From Chlorobaculum tepidum TLS (GTDB taxonomy: Bacteria; Bacteroidota; Chlorobiia; Chlorobiales; Chlorobiaceae), in the NCBI RefSeq assembly GCF_000006985.1, contig NC_002932.3, positions 2,040,001 to 2,104,000 on the forward strand: a stretch of DNA of 64,000 bases. The letters run 5' to 3'. Each line of letters begins with the position of its first letter. Position 1 is the first letter of the stretch. The notes below the pieces were generated by a model, which did no database searches, had not been told where the DNA came from, and worked only from the letters and a program-made list of their open reading frames with translations. Below, one piece after another: positions 59,664 to 64,000 of this stretch. The position numbers and the translations under genes are program-made.

Positions 59664-60611
59664 ATGAACATTCTGATCCCCAAAGCGCTCCGCAGGGGAG
59701 AGGTCATCGGCCTGATCTCGCCATCTTCGACCTGCGCCGAGCCGGAAAAAATCGAACGGGCCGTCACCTACCTTGAGCGCTGTGGCTACAAGGTCAAGAC
59801 CTCGCTGTACCTGAACCGCTCAGAGCACGACCCCGCGCATACCGACCGGTACAAGCTTCACGATCTTCACCAGATGTTCGCAGATCGTGAAGTACGGGCT
59901 ATTTTCTGCCTCCGGGGCGGTGCCGGAGCGACACGTCTGCTTGACCGTATTGACTACGGACTGATTGCGGCCAATCCGAAAATCCTTGTCGGCTATTCCG
60001 ATATCACGGCACTTTCTCTGGCCGTGTTCAGGAAAACCGGCCTCGTCAACTTTTCCGGCCCCATGGCCGCCACGGAGCTTTTGGCGCCCAGCAGCTACAC
60101 CGAAGAACATTTCTGGGGAATGCTGACCGATCCGGGTTATTCGAAGCACCTCACCAATTTCAGCGAACACCCGATCAGTTGCATCAGACCAGGAGCCGTC
60201 ACCGGCAGGCTTGTTGGAGGCAATCTCTCGGTGCTCTCCTCGCTGGTCGGCACGCCGTACCTGCCCTCGTTCAGCGGCGCGCTGCTCTTCACCGAAGATG
60301 TCAACGAACCGGCCTACCGCATCGACCGGATGCTCTCGCACCTCTTCAACGCCGGTCTGGCGCAGAAGTGCCGGGGCCTGATGTTCGGCCAGTTCAGCAA
60401 AAATCCCGCCGACGAAAACCGCGATTACCGCTTCGACAAGATGTTTACCTATTACGCAAACCGGATGCACGACGGCGTGCCGGTGATGACCGGCCTCTCC
60501 TATGGCCACATCCGGGAGCTGATGACCCTGCCCGTTGGCGCCCGATGCCGTCTGGAAATCTCACCGGAGCGATTCGCATTCGGGGCTGTGGATGCGCCCG
60601 TCTCACGCTGA
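59664..60611 (+). CDS. LD-carboxypeptidase (peptidase family S66)
   Basis: A 315-residue cytoplasmic enzyme that trims the terminal D-Ala from murein tetrapeptides, or MccF-like amides. The nucleophile Ser112 is in ILVGYSDITAL; FTEDVNEPAYRIDRML supplies the Glu and SYGHIRELMTLP the His of the Ser-His-Glu set. It starts MNILIPKALRRGE; a further upstream ATG at 59649 would lie in the terminator. It lies just downstream of atpC and needs its own promoter or readthrough. Confidence 0.88.
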   Translation: MNILIPKALRRGEVIGLISPSSTCAEPEKIERAVTYLERCGYKVKTSLYLNRSEHDPAHTDRYKLHDLHQMFADREVRAIFCLRGGAGATRLLDRIDYGLIAANPKILVGYSDITALSLAVFRKTGLVNFSGPMAATELLAPSSYTEEHFWGMLTDPGYSKHLTNFSEHPISCIRPGAVTGRLVGGNLSVLSSLVGTPYLPSFSGALLFTEDVNEPAYRIDRMLSHLFNAGLAQKCRGLMFGQFSKNPADENRDYRFDKMFTYYANRMHDGVPVMTGLSYGHIRELMTLPVGARCRLEISPERFAFGAVDAPVSR

Positions 60612-60684
60612 AACCGGGCTTGCTGAAAAGCCTGCTGCACTATAAATTACCATTTACTTTTCAGGCAAACCGATACCCGTCATC

Positions 60685-60984
60685 ATGATCCGGTTGACCG
60701 CAAGCAACAATCCCGATACCAGAACAGAAGAACTGATCGCCGACGTCGATACCCTCGACGCTTGGCGCGTGGTGCTCTTCAACGACGACGATCACACCTT
60801 TGACGAAGTGATCTTTCAGATCATCAAGGCCGTACGCTGCACGAGGTCTATCGCTGAAAAACACACATGGGAGGTGCATACCAGAGGCCGCGCGATCGTC
60901 TATGCCGGAGAGATGTCCAACTGCATCCGCGTCAGCGCCATCCTCGAAGAGATCGCCCTGAAAACAGAAATCCAGACGGGTTGA
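60685..60984 (+). CDS. clpS: ATP-dependent Clp protease adaptor ClpS
   Basis: A 99-residue adaptor that brings N-degron substrates to ClpA(C)P. It has a mobile N-terminal tail (about 1-25) and then [20 protein letters not shown], the conserved N-end-rule pocket, and [16 protein letters not shown] at the end. It stands between the carboxypeptidase and the convergent dsrW gene. ClpA/C is not in the window. Confidence 0.88.
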   Translation: MIRLTASNNPDTRTEELIADVDTLDAWRVVLFNDDDHTFDEVIFQIIKAVRCTRSIAEKHTWEVHTRGRAIVYAGEMSNCIRVSAILEEIALKTEIQTG

Positions 60985-61149
60985 CACGCCCGTGTCTTGA
61001 GCTGCGGAGTCATAGCTCCCTGCCTTTTTTCAAGCCCCGTCCCCTGTTTATCATCCACAGTTCGGCACCTCTATCCGACCCCTTGGCTATATCCGGCGTT
61101 CACGAAGAACCTCGCAATGTCGCTGCTCTTCATCGCCATGCTGGAACGC

Positions 61150-61178
61150 AGAAAACGCCCCGAGTAATTCGGGGCGTT
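61150..61178. terminator. Hairpin terminator between clpS and dsrW
   Basis: A 10 bp stem AACGCCCCGA (61154-61163) with TCGGGGCGTT (61169-61178) around a 5-base loop. On the minus strand it is followed by TTTTC. It lies 31 bp after the dsrW stop codon, so it probably ends the dsr transcript and could also serve clpS. Confidence 0.7.
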
Positions 61179-61208
61179 AACGGTTTGATGACGGCACCTT
61201 GACGGACG

Positions 61209-62594
61209 CTATCCGCCAAACTGACGCCGCATCTCCTCTGCGGTGCGCTCGTCCGCCGGGGTGACGGCGATTCGGGCGGGAATCGCGTCGTACATCCCTC
61301 TGAATTTTTTCACGCAATCTGCCGAGGCGAAGTAGATTTCGTCGATGAAGTCGAGGTCGATCTTCTCGACCTGATCCTGCGCGCCATGCACGTAAACGAC
61401 GAGCGGCGTGACCTCGTTGCCCCCCTCACGGAGTTGCCCGGCCACCAGCTCATCGACATGCTCCGCGCCCGACAGAAGAATGCGCTGGCCGGTGAGTTCC
61501 TCCTTGCGCAGCATCGCGGCGATCGCATCCACGCCCTCCCGGTCAAGGCAGCAGTCGGGAATGATGCCGTACTCCTGCAACGCCGAGGCGACCGAACGGT
61601 TCGCGGTGCAGATGACGAGATGCGCCAGATGCCTCACGTCGCGGCCATGTTCGAAGAGATATTTAAAGAAATACCGGACGGCGAAGCGGTTCTGGAAAAA
61701 GAGCATCGAGAACCGGTCGATCCCCTCGATGCAGGCTTTCACCGCGCCGAGATCCGCGCCCGCCACCTGTTGGCACGGGAAGGGCACGGTGATGTAGTCG
61801 GCAGGCGGGTATTTTTTCGGCGCTTCGCCGGTCATGAGCACCTTCTTCTTGCGGGAGAACCAGTTCTCTTCGATGTACTGGCTGATGTTCTGGCCGATGA
61901 TAAGCAACGCCGGTGAGTAAACCGCCTTTTCGCGCTTGCGGAACTCGTCGAGCGTGCTGGTAATGACGCGCTGGTTATAGCGCGTGGCGTTCTGAACCAC
62001 GGCGACCATCGTCTCGCCGCTCCGCCCCGACGCCGCCACCTTGTCGAGCACGTCGTGCACGTTCGAGGCCACCATGTAATAGACGATCGTGTCGGTATCG
62101 GGCACCTGGATGCTGTTGACCGGATGGCCGGTGCAGAAGGCGACCGACGAGGAGACCTTGCGCATGGTGAGCGGAATTTCACTGTAGGCGCTAGCTCCGT
62201 GCGCTGCGGTGATGCCGGGAATGATCTCGTAACCGATGCCGTGCTGGCGCAGCGTCTCGATCTCCTCGCCGCCGCGTCCAAAGATGAAGGGATCGCCGCC
62301 CTTGAGCCTCACGACGGTCTTGCCCATGAGCGCATGGCGCACGATCTCCTGGTTGATTTCGTCCTGCGCGAAGTGATGCGCATCCTTGCGCTTGCCGGTA
62401 TAGATCTTCTCGGCCTTGTAGGGTTCAAGCATCTGGGGCAGCACGAGATCGTCGAAGAGAATCACGTCCGCCCCGCGCAGCACCCGATCAGCCTTGAGCG
62501 TGAGCAGCTCCGGATCACCCGGCCCCGCGCCCGCGATATAGACGTAGCCTCTCTTTGCCGCGGCCTGCGGCTCTGTATGGATTGAACCGGTCAT
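61209..62594 (-). CDS. dsrW: Uroporphyrinogen-III C-methyltransferase / uroporphyrinogen-III synthase fusion
   Basis: A 461-residue fusion. Residues 1-250 are the SUMT (CobA) domain: [19 protein letters not shown], then [20 protein letters not shown] and [20 protein letters not shown]. Residues from about 260 are a HemD-like uroporphyrinogen-III synthase domain. It makes precorrin-2 for siroheme, the cofactor of dissimilatory sulfite reductase. Gene order with dsrV and dsrP supports the name dsrW used for green sulfur bacteria. The C-terminal HemD part is divergent, so its activity is less sure than the SUMT part. Confidence 0.87.
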   Translation of the reverse strand: MTGSIHTEPQAAAKRGYVYIAGAGPGDPELLTLKADRVLRGADVILFDDLVLPQMLEPYKAEKIYTGKRKDAHHFAQDEINQEIVRHALMGKTVVRLKGGDPFIFGRGGEEIETLRQHGIGYEIIPGITAAHGASAYSEIPLTMRKVSSSVAFCTGHPVNSIQVPDTDTIVYYMVASNVHDVLDKVAASGRSGETMVAVVQNATRYNQRVITSTLDEFRKREKAVYSPALLIIGQNISQYIEENWFSRKKKVLMTGEAPKKYPPADYITVPFPCQQVAGADLGAVKACIEGIDRFSMLFFQNRFAVRYFFKYLFEHGRDVRHLAHLVICTANRSVASALQEYGIIPDCCLDREGVDAIAAMLRKEELTGQRILLSGAEHVDELVAGQLREGGNEVTPLVVYVHGAQDQVEKIDLDFIDEIYFASADCVKKFRGMYDAIPARIAVTPADERTAEEMRRQFGG

Positions 62595-62615
62595 TGCGGA
62601 TACTTCCTGACAAAA

Positions 62616-63089
62616 TTACTGGTTGTCTTCCGGCCAGGTTTCGCTGACAAACTCCCGGAGCCGGTTGCGCCACTCAACAGACTTTTTGACATTCTGGCCG
62701 TTGGAGGAGACCGCGACGGTCATTTCGCCCTGCTTGATGATGGCCGGGGAGATGAAGCCCGAAAGCTCGCGGTTATCGACGACGTTCACCAAGATGCCCC
62801 GCGCCTCTGCGTCATCGCGCACGCGCCGGTTGACCTCCTCGACGTTGGTGCTGGCATAGACCAGAAATGCGCCATCGAGATCAGAGGAGTCGTACTCCTT
62901 GTAGATTTCCGTAAACCCCTTACCCTTAAGTTCGTCAATGATTTCAGGCGAGACGATGGTGATATCCCGGGTATATTTTTCGATGGTCTGAATCTTGTGA
63001 TGAGCAATTTTGCCACCGCCCACGAACAGAATCTTCTTGTTGTCCACCCGGATATTGAGCGGCAAAAACACTTTCATTGATGTGTCCAT
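62616..63089 (-). CDS. dsrV: Siroheme synthase-type precorrin-2 dehydrogenase / ferrochelatase domain protein
   Basis: A 157-residue protein with an NAD-binding Rossmann start [20 protein letters not shown] then GGKIAHHK, similar to the N-terminal CysG domain (Met8p-like) that oxidises precorrin-2 to sirohydrochlorin. [20 protein letters not shown] matches the catalytic segment. It lies 21 bp before dsrW, so the pair carries the last siroheme steps. Start options are 63134, 63089 (MDTSMKVF, chosen) and 63077. Confidence 0.85.
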   Translation of the reverse strand: MDTSMKVFLPLNIRVDNKKILFVGGGKIAHHKIQTIEKYTRDITIVSPEIIDELKGKGFTEIYKEYDSSDLDGAFLVYASTNVEEVNRRVRDDAEARGILVNVVDNRELSGFISPAIIKQGEMTVAVSSNGQNVKKSVEWRNRLREFVSETWPEDNQ

Positions 63090-63198
63090 TTTGACAAATA
63101 TGCAACGACCCCGGGGCAGGTTCAGTTCCCGCACCGGGGCCAGTGAAGAGATGCGTTGGCGTCCGTTTTATAACGACTTCACGCCGGATACGGCAGGC

Positions 63199-64000
63199 TC
63201 ACTCCTGCGTCTTGACGGCGATGGCAGTCTTGAGCAGCATGGTCAGCACAAGCAGGCCGATGGCCCAGATGCCAAGCGTGACCGAAATTTCGGTTGCCGT
63301 CGGCATGTAATCAACGATCGCTTCGAGCGGCGTCGGCACAAATCCGCCGAAGATCAGGCCCATTCCCTTGTCGATCCAGATCGAGACCACCAGACCGATG
63401 CAGGCCGCGATGAGCGCGCCGTTCTTGCGGCGAAGCGGCGGGGAGAGAAGTACGCCCACCGAGATGATGCCAGTAATCAGCGAGAACCACATCCACGGCA
63501 CGAGCGGCGCGTGGCCTTCGAGGCCGAAGAAGAGGTACTGCAAGCTGTGCTTGTGCGCCGGAATGTTGCTGTAAAAGGCCGTGAAGAACTCGGTACCGAG
63601 GAAGAAGAGGTTGGCCAGCCCGGCGTAGGAGCTGAGCACGGCAAGCTTGAGGCGAGCCTCCTGACCGGCGTCGAACTTGGCGACCTTCTTCAGGATGAAG
63701 GTGATAAGGATCAGGATGGCCGTACCGGCGGCGAAGGCCGAGGCCAGGAAGCGCGGCGCGAGCACGGCGGTGAGCCAGAGGTGGCGGCCCGGAAGACCGG
63801 CAAACAGGAACGCCGTGACGGTGTGGATGCTGAAGGCCCACGGAATCGAGATGTAGATCAGCACCTTCACCCACGGCGCGGGAGCCACGCCCTTGCGTTC
63901 AGCGCCAAGCACCGCCCAGCCGCTGATGAGGTTCAGGAAGAGGTAGCCGTTGAGCACCATCACGTCCCAGAACACCATCGAATGCGGCGAGGGATAGAGC
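63199..64000 (-). CDS. dsrP: NrfD/PsrC-type membrane subunit of the Dsr membrane complex (partial, N-terminus outside window)
   Basis: The visible 267 or so residues hold about seven hydrophobic helices. It starts at the window edge with [20 protein letters not shown], then [20 protein letters not shown] and [17 protein letters not shown], the pattern of NrfD-like quinone-interacting proteins such as DsrP/HmeB. Expected length is about 380-400, so an N-terminal part is missing. Position upstream of dsrV and dsrW supports DsrP, a member of the DsrMKJOP electron transport complex linked to sulfur oxidation. Confidence 0.85.
   Translation of the reverse strand, partial: LYPSPHSMVFWDVMVLNGYLFLNLISGWAVLGAERKGVAPAPWVKVLIYISIPWAFSIHTVTAFLFAGLPGRHLWLTAVLAPRFLASAFAAGTAILILITFILKKVAKFDAGQEARLKLAVLSSYAGLANLFFLGTEFFTAFYSNIPAHKHSLQYLFFGLEGHAPLVPWMWFSLITGIISVGVLLSPPLRRKNGALIAACIGLVVSIWIDKGMGLIFGGFVPTPLEAIVDYMPTATEISVTLGIWAIGLLVLTMLLKTAIAVKTQE

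Overview
The window is a chromosomal stretch of a green sulfur bacterium (Chlorobi). The protein sequences look like Chlorobaculum and are very close to Chlorobaculum tepidum as I remember it. The markers are BchN of the dark-operative protochlorophyllide reductase at the left edge, a DsrP-DsrV-DsrW sulfur-oxidation and siroheme segment at the right edge, an atpDC pair split from the rest of the ATP synthase, and GC-rich genes with weak Shine-Dalgarno signals. No rRNA operon, CRISPR array, prophage or complete plasmid module was seen.

Layout. 1-3.7 kb (minus strand): bchN (cut by the window start), a thiamine-binding-fold protein, a roughly 240 bp inverted-repeat element, purA and engB. 3.9-5.6 kb: an insertion-sequence graveyard with an ISL3-type deletion derivative that still has perfect 25 bp ends, abutting a frameshifted second transposase. 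5.7-9.2 kb: cysS, manC, rsmG. 9.2-29.1 kb: one uninterrupted minus-strand array of translation genes (str, S10, spc and alpha clusters: rpsL-rpsG-fusA-tuf, then rpsJ to rplQ with secY, map, infA, rpmJ and rpoA). It has a tRNA-Gly gene embedded between rplN and rplX and an intrinsic terminator squeezed between tuf and rpsJ. 29.5-32.7 kb: an Sfp-type phosphopantetheinyl transferase, a scar holding fragments of a DNA methyltransferase and a FISUMP protein, a YqhA-type membrane protein, and a corA gene broken by two in-frame stops.

32.8-43.5 kb: a tightly overlapped minus-strand polysaccharide operon (three glycosyltransferases, one probable glycosyltransferase, a methyltransferase, a flippase and a YfhO-like membrane protein are the roles covered by its seven genes), preceded by obg, a short N-acetylglutamate-synthase-like gene and an HPr gene. 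43.5-51.6 kb: xseB, gatB, a SYLF lipoprotein-like protein, a macrodomain protein, a DUF1232 protein, a rhomboid protease, pgk, mltG, chorismate mutase and a YacP-type NYN nuclease. 51.6-52.7 kb: a gene-poor region with the N-terminal stub of a second DNA methyltransferase. 52.7-61 kb: dodecin, a FadL-type porin, GTP-dependent PEP carboxykinase, a TlpA-like thioredoxin, tRNA-Thr, atpD-atpC, LD-carboxypeptidase and clpS. 61.2-64 kb: dsrW, dsrV and dsrP (cut by the window end).

Taken together the window is mostly core chromosome. The accessory signals are small scars rather than a full new system: the IS pair, two methyltransferase stubs that suggest lost restriction-modification loci, the palindromic element beside purA, and the doubly interrupted corA. 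The polysaccharide operon is the largest variable functional unit. I found no convincing evidence for a previously undescribed system. The observations most worth testing are the in-operon tRNA-Gly, the tuf/rpsJ terminator, the corA stops and the palindromic element.
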